DNA of 36,929 nucleotides from Erythrobacter sp. GTDB lineage: Bacteria; Pseudomonadota; Alphaproteobacteria; Sphingomonadales; Sphingomonadaceae. The notes beneath the pieces were generated by a model, which ran no database searches, was not told the origin of the DNA, and saw only the letters and a list, made by a program, of their open reading frames with translations. Every line of letters begins with the position of its first letter. Within the stretch, counting starts at the first letter, position 1. Positions 1 through 9,387 of the stretch are shown piece after piece. A program made the position numbers and the translations under genes. The stretch lies in contig JAHEBH010000024.1 in NCBI GenBank assembly GCA_024642335.1, positions 1 through 36,929 of the forward strand, in the 5' to 3' direction.

Positions 1-13
1 CAAGGGGAACAGG

Positions 14-1672
14 ATGAGATTGGCAACCGTGTTAGCGCTCGCAGTACTGGCATTGCCGGGCTCGGCAGCAGCCGGGCCCACTGCGCGATTCGATTATGTC
101 GAATACCGAGCCGTTACAGAAAATCCGGTGCCGCCGGATGGCTTCTTTCGCAATCCGGTGCTGCCCGGATTCCACCCCGATCCCTCGCTCACGCGGGCGG
201 GAGACGACTTCTATCTTGTCACATCGACCTTCGCCTGGTTTCCCGGACTGCCGATCTTCCACAGCCGCGACCTGGTAAGCTGGAACCTCGTCGGCCATGC
301 GATCGACCGGCCGGGCATGGTCGATTTTTCCGGCCTCCAAACCCACCGGGCGCTGTTTGCTCCGGCAATCACGCATCACGAGGGGCAGTTCTGGATCCTC
401 AATACTTGCGTCGATTGCAGCGGCAATTTCGTGATCACGGCCGAAAAACCGCAAGGGCCGTGGTCCGATCCAGTGTGGCTGCCCTTCGACGGGATCGATC
501 CCTCGCTGTTCTTCGACGAGGATGGCAGCGCGTGGATTGTCTATAACGATGCGCCTCCCGGAGAGCCTCTCTACGAAGGTCACCGCGCGCTGTGGCTGCA
601 GCCTTTCGACCCGGAGACCAAGAGTCTGGTGGGCGAGCGCTCGCTGCTGGTGAATGGCGGCGTCGACATTTCGCAGCAACCCGTCTGGGCGGAAGGCCCG
701 CACATCTACAAGGTCGGGGACTGGTATTATCTTCTCGCCGCTGAAGGCGGCACTGCGGACCAGCACTCGCAAACCATCTACCGCTCGGCATCGGTCACAG
801 GACCTTACGAGCCGGGGCCGGTCAACCCGATCCTGACGCAGCGGAACATGGACCCGAACCGCCCCGACCGCGTCGAGGCAACGGGCCATGCCGACATGGT
901 GCAGCTTGGTGATGGCACATGGTGGGGAACCTTCCTCGCCACGCGGCCCTTTGCCGGGCAGTCAACACTGCTGGGGCGCGAGACATTTCTCCTGCCTGTG
1001 CAGTGGGTGGACGGCTGGCCGCGCTTCCTCGATCCGGGCGAGGCAATGCCGCCCCTGGTGGAACGCCCGAACTTGCCGGAGTTTGCCGGCACGGACTGGT
1101 CACAATGGCGCGATGACTTTGATACCGATCGTCTCTCCCCGGAATGGATCAGACTGCGCAATCCCGAATATGTTCAGCTTTTGGGGCTGGATCGCCAGGC
1201 TGGTGAAATGTGGGTGGCTGCCGGAAGCGAGCCGGCCGGAAGTCTTGGCTCCATTGCCTTTGCCGGCAGCCGCCATCGCCACCACAATGCGCGCGTCGAA
1301 ACACAGGTGGAGTTCGTTCCCGAGCAGGATGGCGATTTCGCAGGCTTGCTCGCCTTCATGAACCAGGACCATTTCCTCGCCTTCGGGATCGAGGGCGAGG
1401 GCGATGCTCGCGGACTGGTAGCACGCTTGCGCGCGGATCCCTCGCAGGACGAACGCGGCGAAGTGATCGCGCGCGAGCCGGTATCGCAAACGGGCAGTGT
1501 CGAACTGGCCGTGGAACTCAGCGGCGGCAGCGCGCGCCTCTCCGCGCGCAGTGCGGGCGAAAGCGCATGGCGCGTGATAGCGCAAGACGTGAACGTGGAA
1601 CCGCTCGCCTCGATTCACGCAGACCTCTTTACGGGGCTGGTAATCGGGCCCTATGCAGTGAGCGGGGAGTAA
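14..1672 (+). CDS. Exported glycoside hydrolase family 43 (beta-xylosidase/arabinofuranosidase type)
   Basis: A 552-residue secreted glycosidase. Residues 1-20 form a Sec signal peptide ending in GSAAAG. The five-bladed propeller catalytic domain follows from about residue 45 to 345. The three GH43 acidic residues are visible: general base D56 in FHPDPS, the pKa-modulating D162 in GIDPS, and the acid E227 in WAEGPHIYK. The C-terminal 180 residues match the concanavalin-like beta-xylosidase C-terminal domain (GH43 C2) common in this family. Family knowledge suggests exo-removal of xylose or arabinose from xylan-derived oligosaccharides; the exact specificity cannot be read from sequence. The start is supported by the signal peptide, with only a modest AGGGGAACAGG leader. 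The sugar permease gene starts 53 bp downstream, suggesting one operon. The promoter lies outside the window to the left. Confidence 0.88.
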   Translation: MRLATVLALAVLALPGSAAAGPTARFDYVEYRAVTENPVPPDGFFRNPVLPGFHPDPSLTRAGDDFYLVTSTFAWFPGLPIFHSRDLVSWNLVGHAIDRPGMVDFSGLQTHRALFAPAITHHEGQFWILNTCVDCSGNFVITAEKPQGPWSDPVWLPFDGIDPSLFFDEDGSAWIVYNDAPPGEPLYEGHRALWLQPFDPETKSLVGERSLLVNGGVDISQQPVWAEGPHIYKVGDWYYLLAAEGGTADQHSQTIYRSASVTGPYEPGPVNPILTQRNMDPNRPDRVEATGHADMVQLGDGTWWGTFLATRPFAGQSTLLGRETFLLPVQWVDGWPRFLDPGEAMPPLVERPNLPEFAGTDWSQWRDDFDTDRLSPEWIRLRNPEYVQLLGLDRQAGEMWVAAGSEPAGSLGSIAFAGSRHRHHNARVETQVEFVPEQDGDFAGLLAFMNQDHFLAFGIEGEGDARGLVARLRADPSQDERGEVIAREPVSQTGSVELAVELSGGSARLSARSAGESAWRVIAQDVNVEPLASIHADLFTGLVIGPYAVSGE

Positions 1673-1725
1673 CGGCCAAGGCCACCCGCGTCTGGAGTGC
1701 GCGGGGCTACGGGAAGGATCAATCC

Positions 1726-2994
1726 ATGGAAAACAGGGCCACCGTGCGCGCGGCGTTCATTGCCGTTACCACATTGTTCTTTGCCTGGGGCTTCATCACA
1801 TCGCTGATCGATCCGCTGGTCGCAGCGGTGAAGGGCATCTTCACGCTCTCCAATGCGGAGGCGCAGCTATCGGCATCGGCCTTCTTCATTGCCTATGCAG
1901 TGATATCCTTCCCTGCAGCTGTGCTGATCGCCAGGGTGAAGGCGGTTCCGGCGATCTTGCTGGCGCTGGCGACCATGGTGGTAGCCTGCCTGATCATGCT
2001 GGGGGCGGCCAATATCGCCAATTACTCGCTCGTGCTGCTCGGCCTGTTCGTGCTCGCAAGCGGAATTACCATACTGCAGGTTGCGGCCAATCCGCTGGCC
2101 GCCGCGCTGGGCGATCCCAGGCTCAGCCATTTCCGCCTCACGCTGGCGCAGACCTTCAACAGCTTCGGCACATTCATCGGACCATACCTGGGTGCGGTGC
2201 TGTTCCTGCAAGGGCTGGAGGTGAAGGAAGGCACGGTGGTGACCGATGCCGTTCGGCAGAATGCGCTGCTGGGGATCGACAAGGCCTATTTCTGGATTTG
2301 CGGCTTGCTGATCCTGCTGCTGGCCTTCTTCTTCCTGAGCCGCAAGACGGTTGCCTCTGCCGCTCCTGAAGCGCCGCCTGCAAAGGGCATCGGCGCAATG
2401 ATTGCCGATGCCGTGTCGAGCAAATGGTGCCTGCTCGGCGGCGCGGCGATCTTCCTCTATGTGGGGGCCGAAGTCGCCATCGGCACGCAAATGGCCTTGT
2501 TCCTCAATGACGATGCGATCTGGGGCGTTTCGCTCGAAGAAGCGGGTAAGGCGGTTTCCTTCTACTGGGGCGGGGCGATGGTGGGCCGCGCGGTCGGATC
2601 GTTGTTGCTGGCTCGTTTCGACGCGGCACGGCTGCTGGCGATTTTCACGGCGATCGCCTGCGCCATGGTGCTCTATGTGGTCTCTGTGGGCGGGGTCAGT
2701 GCCGGTTATGTCGCGCTCAGCATCGGCCTGTTCAATTCGATCATGTTCCCGGTTATCTTCACGCTGACGCTGGAGCGTTCGAGTGCCAGCGAACAGGCGA
2801 CATCGGGCTTCCTGTGCACGTCAATCGTCGGCGGGGCCGCTCTGCCGCCGCTGGTGGGGCTGATGTCCGACAATATCGGCCTGGTGATGGCCCTGCTGTT
2901 ACCTGCCGCCTGCTATGCGCTGCTGTGTGTCTTCGCGATTTCGGCAGGCAAGGCCGCGCCGATCCGCGAGGCGGAGGGCGTTTCAGCGCATTGA
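1726..2994 (+). CDS. FucP-type MFS sugar permease
   Basis: A 422-residue, 12-helix inner-membrane transporter of the FGHS (fucose-glucose-galactose:H+ symporter) branch of the major facilitator superfamily. The first helix, FFAWGFITSLIDPLV, and the following segment with NAEAQLSASAFFIAYAV resemble the conserved start of FucP. The open frame extends upstream inside the GH43 gene, but the ATG at 1726 is preceded by GGGAAGG and gives a normal cytoplasmic N-terminus, so I take it as the start. It is probably co-transcribed with the upstream GH43 and would import the monosaccharide that enzyme releases (xylose, arabinose or a hexose; inference). Its 3' end faces the esterase gene with only 7 bp between the stops. 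Confidence 0.88.
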   Translation: MENRATVRAAFIAVTTLFFAWGFITSLIDPLVAAVKGIFTLSNAEAQLSASAFFIAYAVISFPAAVLIARVKAVPAILLALATMVVACLIMLGAANIANYSLVLLGLFVLASGITILQVAANPLAAALGDPRLSHFRLTLAQTFNSFGTFIGPYLGAVLFLQGLEVKEGTVVTDAVRQNALLGIDKAYFWICGLLILLLAFFFLSRKTVASAAPEAPPAKGIGAMIADAVSSKWCLLGGAAIFLYVGAEVAIGTQMALFLNDDAIWGVSLEEAGKAVSFYWGGAMVGRAVGSLLLARFDAARLLAIFTAIACAMVLYVVSVGGVSAGYVALSIGLFNSIMFPVIFTLTLERSSASEQATSGFLCTSIVGGAALPPLVGLMSDNIGLVMALLLPAACYALLCVFAISAGKAAPIREAEGVSAH

Positions 2995-3001
2995 TAGCGG
3001 G

Positions 3002-4474
3002 TCAATAGGCCGAGGCGAATGCGCAGAAGCGGGCACGCGGCGTGCCCGCTTCCATCGCCGTATCGGCTGCGGTGAAGCGCATCTGCAGCGGCGCGACGGG
3101 GTTCCAGCGTTCCCAAAGCGGGCGATCGGTGGCGATGTCGGTCGATCCGTTGGGATCGCCGGTTACCGCCAGCGCCGCCCAGTAATCCTGCAAGTGCGCG
3201 CCCGATCCGATTTCCACCCGGTCAAAGACAAAGCCGATTTCATAGGCGTGGCGGGTCAGGCCGCCGTCCTCGCCGATGTCGAATTCATAGCGCCAGACGG
3301 GCCAGCCGAGTTCGGCCAGCAGGTTTGCCATGCGGTCTGCCGGGCAGTGGAATTCCCCGTCGCTCTGGATGCGCATGGCGATGTGGGCGCGGCGTGGATC
3401 GGCCTCTTCCTCGCGGTAGGCGGAAAGTGCCGCTGCGCCATTTCCGGGGAACCAGTTTCCGGCGTGGGACTGCAGGTCCATTTCGTCGCTTGCGGGGCCG
3501 AATTCGACCTTGTCCGTGCCGATGATCACCGGTCGCGGCGTATGGTTCGCCACCAGCCTGTCTGGCGTATCGGGCAGGACGGTGCCGTCCACCGTCGTGC
3601 GCAGGAACACGGCGAAGGGATCACCCAGGGCGGGATCGCCAAAGCCGCGTTGCCGCTCGAGAATGTCCTCCACGGATAGCGCGCGCAGCGCCTGCACCGG
3701 GCCGAGATTTGCGCCCAATTCCTCTGCATCCTCGAGGCTGCGAAATGGCATGCCAAAGCCCCATGTGCCGCTTTGCAGGATCGCCTTGTGGAACAGGCCT
3801 TGCGCCGCCGGGGCCGCCAGAAGCAGGGAGGTGTCCTGCGAACCGGCGCTTTCGCCATAGATCGTCACATTGTCGGGGTCGCCGCCAAACATGTGGATGT
3901 TGTCACGCACCCATTGCAGCGCGAATATCTGGTCCATCAGCGCGTAATTGCCGCTGCCGCCTTCGCCTTCAGCGCTCAGTTCCGGATGGCTCAGGAAGCC
4001 GAGCAGGCCGAGGCGGTACTGGATGGCCACATGGACCACGCCCTGCGCGGTCATGTTGCTGTCCGCCGGTCCGCCCGCATTGCCTGCGCGGTTGGATCCG
4101 CCGTGGATCCACACCATGACCGGCAATTTGCCCTCGCGCGACGGCGTGCGGATGTCGAGCGTGAGGCAATCCTCGTCCCAGAAATCGGCCTGCGCCTGGT
4201 TCCAGCCTTCGCTGATCTGGGGGCAGGCGGGGGCGTTCTGCGTGACGTCGCGCTCCCCCTCCCAGCCGCTGGCAGGTTGCGGGGGCTGCCAGCGCAGTTT
4301 GCCCAGAGGCGCAGCGGCATAGGGAATGCCGCGAAACACCAGGTCGCCATCCAGCTGCGCGCCGCGCACCAGCCCGCCGGGGACCTCGACCAGCAGCGGA
4401 TCGACAGGCTCCGCCCGGCAAGCTGCCAGCGCGCAGACAGCGAGTACTGCCGTGGCGGTGCGCTTCAGCTGCAA
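3002..4474 (-). CDS. Type-B carboxylesterase lipoprotein
   Basis: A 490-residue alpha/beta hydrolase of the carboxylesterase type-B family. The oxyanion region is VWIHGGSNRAG (about 122-131) and the nucleophile elbow is GESAGS with S209. Cysteines 84 and 103 are placed as in the family's first disulfide (the second lies in EDCL). The start is a TTG at 4474, which overlaps the stop of the upstream GH3 gene by 10 bp. It yields a short basic N-region and a lipobox LAAC with lipid cysteine C19, so the protein should be a lipoprotein facing the periplasm. No other start gives a sensible leader; the frame stays open upstream only because it runs antiframe through the GH3 gene. Context suggests removal of acetyl or other ester groups from hemicellulose fragments, but substrate is inferred, not seen. 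Confidence 0.85.
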   Translation of the reverse strand: MQLKRTATAVLAVCALAACRAEPVDPLLVEVPGGLVRGAQLDGDLVFRGIPYAAAPLGKLRWQPPQPASGWEGERDVTQNAPACPQISEGWNQAQADFWDEDCLTLDIRTPSREGKLPVMVWIHGGSNRAGNAGGPADSNMTAQGVVHVAIQYRLGLLGFLSHPELSAEGEGGSGNYALMDQIFALQWVRDNIHMFGGDPDNVTIYGESAGSQDTSLLLAAPAAQGLFHKAILQSGTWGFGMPFRSLEDAEELGANLGPVQALRALSVEDILERQRGFGDPALGDPFAVFLRTTVDGTVLPDTPDRLVANHTPRPVIIGTDKVEFGPASDEMDLQSHAGNWFPGNGAAALSAYREEEADPRRAHIAMRIQSDGEFHCPADRMANLLAELGWPVWRYEFDIGEDGGLTRHAYEIGFVFDRVEIGSGAHLQDYWAALAVTGDPNGSTDIATDRPLWERWNPVAPLQMRFTAADTAMEAGTPRARFCAFASAY

Positions 4475-6951
4475 GGCAGCACCACCTCCGCATCCATGCC
4501 CAGGCGCACCTCTGCCAGAGAAAGATCGCCGCCGCCCTCGGTCGTCAGGATGAATGGCGCGCCGACATTGGCCATGTCCACGCCCTTGTCGCGCAGGCAT
4601 TTGAGCGCAAGACCGTAACGGACGAACTGCCCGTTGGCGGGCAGGTTGACCCTGCTCACCTGGAGGCTGTTCATCCCGCTGCGCATGGCGATGCCTGCCC
4701 GTGCGGGCGCCTTGTCCACCTTCACGGTGAAGAGCAGCATGATATCGGCATTGGTCTCGCGCGTGATGTTGACCGGTTCGAAGCTGCTGACAGAGATTGC
4801 CGCATTGCCCGACGCAATCTGGAAGCGCCGCGCGCCTTCCTGCACCACGTGGTTCACAGCGGTAATCTGCGCGCGGCCGTCCAGCGCCTCGGCTGGGACG
4901 GTGGTGATGCGCGTCTGGCTGCCCTGCTGGCTGGGATCGGCAATATGCAGCGACCATGCCGCGGCGGGCACGCCTTCGGCAAACCATACACGCGTATCGG
5001 CCGCGCCGCCCGTATCGGCCAGCGGCAGATCCTTCCATTCGGCAGGGGCGCTGGCATAGGTGAGGCCATAGCCGAATTCGAACAGCGCGCCGTCCGCCAT
5101 GTCGGGCGTCATCGGCCAGTCAGCTGGCAGCTTGCCGGTGAATTCATGGCGCGGCTTGCCCGATGCATCGCCGATCAGCACATCGGCAATGCCATTGCCC
5201 TCCGTACCCGGAAGCCAGGCTACCACGAAGGCATCGGACGTGTTGAGCGCCTCGTTCACATAGAGCGGCCGTCCGGTGATCATCACCGCCACCACCGGTA
5301 TGCCCTGCTCCTGCAGGCTGCGCATGGTCGCATAGGGGCCGGTCAGTTCGGTATCGAGGGCGAGCGTATCGCGGTCGCCCTGGAATTCCGCATAGGGCTT
5401 CTCCCCGAAGATCACGACCGCCGCATCGGGGCGCCGGGTAAAGCTGCCATCGGGCGAAAGTTCGGCGCTGCCGCCGCCCGCGCGCACCGCATCGCGCAGG
5501 CCCGCCCAGATCGAGGTTGCGCCGGGGAAACGGCTGTTGCTCAAGCCCGTGCCCTGCCAGGTGATCGTCCATCCGCCAGACTGGCGCGCGATATCGTTCG
5601 CGCCGTCACCGGCCACCAGCAGGCGGCCGCCAGGTGCGATCGGCAGCACGCCGTCATTGCGCAGCATGACGAGCGACTTGCGAACGGCTTCACGCGCCAG
5701 CGCGCGGTGTTCGGGCGCGCCCAGCACGTCGTAATCGCCAGACAGCGCGCGTTCGGAAGGACGCGGCGCATCGAGCAGGCCAAGCCGCAGCTTGACGCGC
5801 AGGATCCGCGTTACCGCATCGTCGATCCGCTCCATCGGGATTTCGCCGCTCTGCGCGCGGGCGAGCAGATCGTCATAGATCGCGCGCCAGGTATCGGGCG
5901 CCATGTACATGTCGATCCCGGCCATCAGCGCCTGCGGGCAGCTCTCGTTGGTGCAGCCAGCGACCTGTCCATGCGCGTTCCAGTCGGACACCACGAAGCC
6001 GCCGAAATCCATTCGTTCCTTCAGCACGCCGGTCAGCAGGCTGCGATTGCCGGTCATCTTCACGCCCTGCCAGCTGGAAAAGCTGGCCATGACGGTGGAG
6101 ACGCCTTCGGCAATGGCGGGGCCATAGGGTGCGCCGTGGATATCGCGCAGTTCTTCCTCGCTGACCGAGCTGTCGCCCTGGTCGGTGCCATTGTCGGTGC
6201 CGCCATCGGCGAGGAAATGCTTGGTGGAGGCGATGACATAGGGGCCGGAGAGCAAGTCATGATTGTCAGGGCTGCCCTGCAGCCCGCGCACCATCGCGCC
6301 GACATAGGAGGAGACGAGTGCCGGGTCCGACGAATAGCCTTCATAGGCGCGGCCCCAGCGGAAATCCTGCGGCACGGCCACGGTGGGGGCGAAGGTCCAT
6401 TCCTGGCCCGTCACGCGGATTTCCCTCGCCGTGGCGACGCCGATCCGCTCGATCACATCGACATCGCGCATGGCGCCAAGGCCGATATTGTGCGGGAATA
6501 TCGTCGCGCCGATGATGTTGGAATGGCCGTGCACGGCATCGGTGCCCCACACTGCCGGGATGCCCACGCCGCCATCGGATGTATCGGTGGAGGCTTCCCA
6601 GAATTCGTCCGCCAGCTTCAGCCAGTCGCTCGCGGGGGCCAGGTCGTTGCCATAGGGGCCTGAATTGCCGCCATTGAGCACCGAGCCGAGATTGTATTCG
6701 CGCACTTCGTCGGGCGTGACGCAGCAGATGTCGGCCTGCACCAGCTGGCCGATCTTTTCTTCCAGCGTCATGCGCGAAACGATATTGGCAATGCGCGCTT
6801 CATCCGCCTCGGAGAGGGTAACGGGATAGTCATAGGCTGGCCAGAGTTCGGGATGCGCCACGCCGGGTTCGCCGTCGCCCGAAACTTCCGAGCAGGCCGC
6901 CAGAGCCAATGCCGCCACGCCAGCCGTGATTGCCAATCCGATCCGAACCAT
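4465..6951 (-). CDS. GH3 beta-glucosidase/exo-glucanase lipoprotein with ExoP-type C-terminal domain
   Basis: An 828-residue family 3 glycosidase. Residues 1-20 carry a lipoprotein signal with lipobox LAAC (C20). The (beta/alpha)8 domain contains the KHF loop (244-246) and the nucleophile D323 in VVSDWNAHG. The alpha/beta sandwich second domain follows. The last 170 residues match the galactose-binding-like domain found at the C-terminus of marine exo-1,3/1,4-beta-glucanase ExoP. Family members release glucose from beta-glucans or cello/xyloglucan oligosaccharides; beta-xylosidase activity is possible. An upstream in-frame ATG exists at 6975, but the ATG at 6951 has AGAGGA at the right distance and gives the compact lipoprotein leader. 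Divergent from the other GH3 gene, with an operator-like palindrome between them. The esterase gene overlaps its end. Confidence 0.9.
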   Translation of the reverse strand: MVRIGLAITAGVAALALAACSEVSGDGEPGVAHPELWPAYDYPVTLSEADEARIANIVSRMTLEEKIGQLVQADICCVTPDEVREYNLGSVLNGGNSGPYGNDLAPASDWLKLADEFWEASTDTSDGGVGIPAVWGTDAVHGHSNIIGATIFPHNIGLGAMRDVDVIERIGVATAREIRVTGQEWTFAPTVAVPQDFRWGRAYEGYSSDPALVSSYVGAMVRGLQGSPDNHDLLSGPYVIASTKHFLADGGTDNGTDQGDSSVSEEELRDIHGAPYGPAIAEGVSTVMASFSSWQGVKMTGNRSLLTGVLKERMDFGGFVVSDWNAHGQVAGCTNESCPQALMAGIDMYMAPDTWRAIYDDLLARAQSGEIPMERIDDAVTRILRVKLRLGLLDAPRPSERALSGDYDVLGAPEHRALAREAVRKSLVMLRNDGVLPIAPGGRLLVAGDGANDIARQSGGWTITWQGTGLSNSRFPGATSIWAGLRDAVRAGGGSAELSPDGSFTRRPDAAVVIFGEKPYAEFQGDRDTLALDTELTGPYATMRSLQEQGIPVVAVMITGRPLYVNEALNTSDAFVVAWLPGTEGNGIADVLIGDASGKPRHEFTGKLPADWPMTPDMADGALFEFGYGLTYASAPAEWKDLPLADTGGAADTRVWFAEGVPAAAWSLHIADPSQQGSQTRITTVPAEALDGRAQITAVNHVVQEGARRFQIASGNAAISVSSFEPVNITRETNADIMLLFTVKVDKAPARAGIAMRSGMNSLQVSRVNLPANGQFVRYGLALKCLRDKGVDMANVGAPFILTTEGGGDLSLAEVRLGMDAEVVLPCS

Positions 6952-6993
6952 TATTCCTCTCCTGCTCCGCATCATTGGCGGAGATTCTTGCTA

Positions 6994-7007
6994 TGTGAGC
7001 GCTACCA
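6994..7007. promoter_or_regulatory. Putative LacI-type operator A (between the two GH3 genes)
   Basis: The 14-mer TGTGAGCGCTACCA is a near-palindrome around the hexamer AGCGCT. Versions of the same site occur three more times in the window, always just upstream of a gene start. It lies 60 bp before the rightward GH3 start and 43 bp before the leftward one. On the plus strand a possible -35 TTGCTA (6988-6993) and -10 CTAACT (7010-7015) flank it, which would place the site in the promoter spacer. The operator assignment is inference from recurrence and position. Confidence 0.6.
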
Positions 7008-7066
7008 TTCTAACTCTTGCCTACAAAGTCAAAGGCAAAATGATAAGGGCTTGTCCGGGAGAAGCT

Positions 7067-9385
7067 ATGACTGTCACGCATCGAACCCGTCAATTCGGTC
7101 TCTGGCTCGTCGCAGCAGTGGCGGCCTGCTTCGTGCTGCTTGCCGGTGCGCAGCCCTCGCTTGCCCGGAACGAGCCCCAGGCCGAGCAGCAGACCGACCT
7201 TGAGGCGCTGCTGGGCCGGATGACGCCGGAGGAAAAGATCGGCCAGCTGGTGCAGCGCATGGGCGGCCGCTCGAAGGCATTGAATTCGCGGCTGGGGCCG
7301 GACGAACTGGATCGCGTGCGGCGCGGCGAAGTGGGTTCCTACCTGCATGTTGCGGGCGCTGCCGAACTGCGCGAACTGCAGCGCGTGGCGGTGGAGGAAA
7401 GCCGGCTGGGCATTCCGCTGCTCTTCTCGATGGATGTGGTGCATGGCTATCGCACGATCTTCCCCGTGCCGCTGGGCATGGCGGCAAGCTGGGACGAGGA
7501 TGTCGCGCAATTGCATGCCCGTGTCGCAGCGCGGGAAGCCAGCGCATCGGGCCTGCACTGGACCTTTGCGCCGATGGTGGACATTGCCCGCGATGCGCGC
7601 TGGGGCCGCATTGTCGAAGGCGCGGGCGAGGATGCCTATCTCGGCAGCCGCATGGCAGCGGCGCAAGTGCACGGCTTCCAGGGCGATGACCTTGCCGCGC
7701 GCGATACGATCATGGCCGGAACCAAGCATTTCGGTGCCTATGGTGCTGCAGAGGGCGGACGCGACTATGCCGGGGCGGAAATCTCCGAGCGCGCGCTGCG
7801 CGAGACCTATCTCGCCCCCTTTCGCGCGGCGGCAGAGGAAGGCACGGCGAGCTACATGACCGCCTTCAACGCCATTGGCGGCGTGCCTACCACCGGCAAT
7901 GCCGGCCTGCTGCGCGGCATCCTGCGCGAGGAATGGGGCTGGGACGGATTGCTGCTGTCGGACTGGCGCGCTGTCGAAGAATTGATAGCGCATGGCGTTG
8001 CCGGCGACCGTTCGGATGCTGCTGCATTGGCGCTTCGCGCGAGCGTCGACATGGACATGGTGGCAGACGTTTATGCCGACGATCTCAAGACGGCGATCGC
8101 TGCCGATCCCGCACTGCTGCCACTGCTTGACGAAGCGGTGCTGCGCATATTGCGCGTGAAACAGAGCCTGGGCCTGTTCGACGATCCCTATGCCTATCAT
8201 GACACCGTACGCGAGGAGTTGATGCTGCTCTCGGAAGGGCATCGCGACATGGCTCGCTGGACCGCCGAACGTTCGATCGTGCTGCTCAAGAACGAAGGCG
8301 GGGTACTCCCGCTCGCACAAGGCGCAGGTCGCATCGCGCTGATCGGCGCGCTGGCCGACGATGCGCTTTCGCAGCTCGGCAGCTGGCGAGCGCAGGGGCG
8401 GGAGGAGGACGTCGTGACCTTGCGGGCGGCGCTCGAAGCGGCGCATCCAGCCGTCACCTATGTCGCCGGGGCGGACAGCCGCAGCGACGATGCCAGCGGT
8501 ATTGCCGCCGCCGTAGCCGCGGCAGAAAACTCCGACCTGGTCGTGCTCGCCATCGGTGAGGATTACGACTGGTCTGGCGAGGCGCGCAGCCGCTCCTCGC
8601 TCGAACTGCCGGGCCGCCAGCGCGAATTGCTGGAGGCGGTGGCCGCCACGGGCAAGCCGCTCGTCGTGGTGCTGATGGGCGGGCGCCCGCTTGCGATTCC
8701 CGAAGTGGACGAAGCCGCCGATGCGGTGCTCGCCACATGGCTGCTGGGCGTGGAGGCGGGACCTGCCATCACGCACACGCTGTTTGGCGAGGTGAACCCC
8801 GGCGGCAAGCTGCCCGCGAGCTTCCCGCGTTCGACGGGCCAAGTTCCCTTCTCCTATGACCATCTGCCCAGCGGCAGGCCTGCCGATCCCGACCTGTCGA
8901 AGGATACGGCGCGCTATATGGATCTGCCGATCACCCCGCTCTACGCATTCGGACACGGCCTCAGCTACACCAGCTTTACCTATGGCGAGGCGGTGTTGAG
9001 CGCAGCCGAAATTCCGGCAGATGGCGGCGAGGTGACCGTGACCATTCCCGTCACCAACGCGGGCCGTGTGACAGGTGACGAGGTGATCCAGCTCTATATG
9101 CGCGATCCTGTCGCCAGCACTTCGCGGCCCGTCATGCAATTGCGCGGGTTCTACCGCATGCGCCTGGAACCGGGCGAGACGCTGCATGTTGCGTTCACCC
9201 TCGGCGCGGCACAGTTCGCGCTCTGGGGGCTTGGCCGCGATTGGGTGATCGAGCCGGGGAGGATCGAACTGATGCTTGGCAGCGCTGCCGACGATATCAG
9301 GGCAAGGGCCGAAGTGGTGGTGACAGGCACTGCATCCGGCACGATCACCCCTGCCGCCATTCCCACGCAGGTCTCGGTCTACTGA
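7067..9385 (+). CDS. GH3 BglX-type beta-glucosidase/beta-xylosidase, exported
   Basis: A 772-residue periplasmic GH3 enzyme of the BglX layout. It has an N-terminal signal (hydrophobic residues 11-30, cleavage near SLARN), a (beta/alpha)8 domain with the KHF motif at 220-222 and nucleophile D299 in LLSDW, a sandwich domain with ELPGRQREL (near 515), and a C-terminal fibronectin-III-like domain (about 670-750, with the typical GDEVIQLYM). It should cleave terminal beta-glucosyl or beta-xylosyl residues from oligosaccharides. An open frame begins at 6926, but the ATG at 7067 follows a GGGAGAAG leader and starts the signal peptide. The GH31 gene begins 2 bp after its stop, which implies co-transcription and coupling. 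It differs from the divergent GH3 in lacking the lipobox and the ExoP-type domain. Confidence 0.9.
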   Translation: MTVTHRTRQFGLWLVAAVAACFVLLAGAQPSLARNEPQAEQQTDLEALLGRMTPEEKIGQLVQRMGGRSKALNSRLGPDELDRVRRGEVGSYLHVAGAAELRELQRVAVEESRLGIPLLFSMDVVHGYRTIFPVPLGMAASWDEDVAQLHARVAAREASASGLHWTFAPMVDIARDARWGRIVEGAGEDAYLGSRMAAAQVHGFQGDDLAARDTIMAGTKHFGAYGAAEGGRDYAGAEISERALRETYLAPFRAAAEEGTASYMTAFNAIGGVPTTGNAGLLRGILREEWGWDGLLLSDWRAVEELIAHGVAGDRSDAAALALRASVDMDMVADVYADDLKTAIAADPALLPLLDEAVLRILRVKQSLGLFDDPYAYHDTVREELMLLSEGHRDMARWTAERSIVLLKNEGGVLPLAQGAGRIALIGALADDALSQLGSWRAQGREEDVVTLRAALEAAHPAVTYVAGADSRSDDASGIAAAVAAAENSDLVVLAIGEDYDWSGEARSRSSLELPGRQRELLEAVAATGKPLVVVLMGGRPLAIPEVDEAADAVLATWLLGVEAGPAITHTLFGEVNPGGKLPASFPRSTGQVPFSYDHLPSGRPADPDLSKDTARYMDLPITPLYAFGHGLSYTSFTYGEAVLSAAEIPADGGEVTVTIPVTNAGRVTGDEVIQLYMRDPVASTSRPVMQLRGFYRMRLEPGETLHVAFTLGAAQFALWGLGRDWVIEPGRIELMLGSAADDIRARAEVVVTGTASGTITPAAIPTQVSVY

Positions 9386-9387
9386 CC

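Noticed and set aside
30-43. TGTTAGCGCTCGCA resembling the operator core
   Set aside because: It lies within the signal-peptide codons of the GH43 gene, matches only one half and the core, and GCGCTCGCA is a common Ala-Leu-Ala coding sequence.
4475-5038. Upstream extension of the esterase frame
   Set aside because: It runs through the GH3 gene in another frame, is Arg/Cys-rich and unlike the family, while the TTG at 4474 gives a proper lipoprotein signal.
6926-7066. N-terminal extension of the rightward GH3 from an ATG at 6926
   Set aside because: It would overlap the start of the divergent GH3 gene and the operator, and place 47 odd residues before a normal signal peptide.
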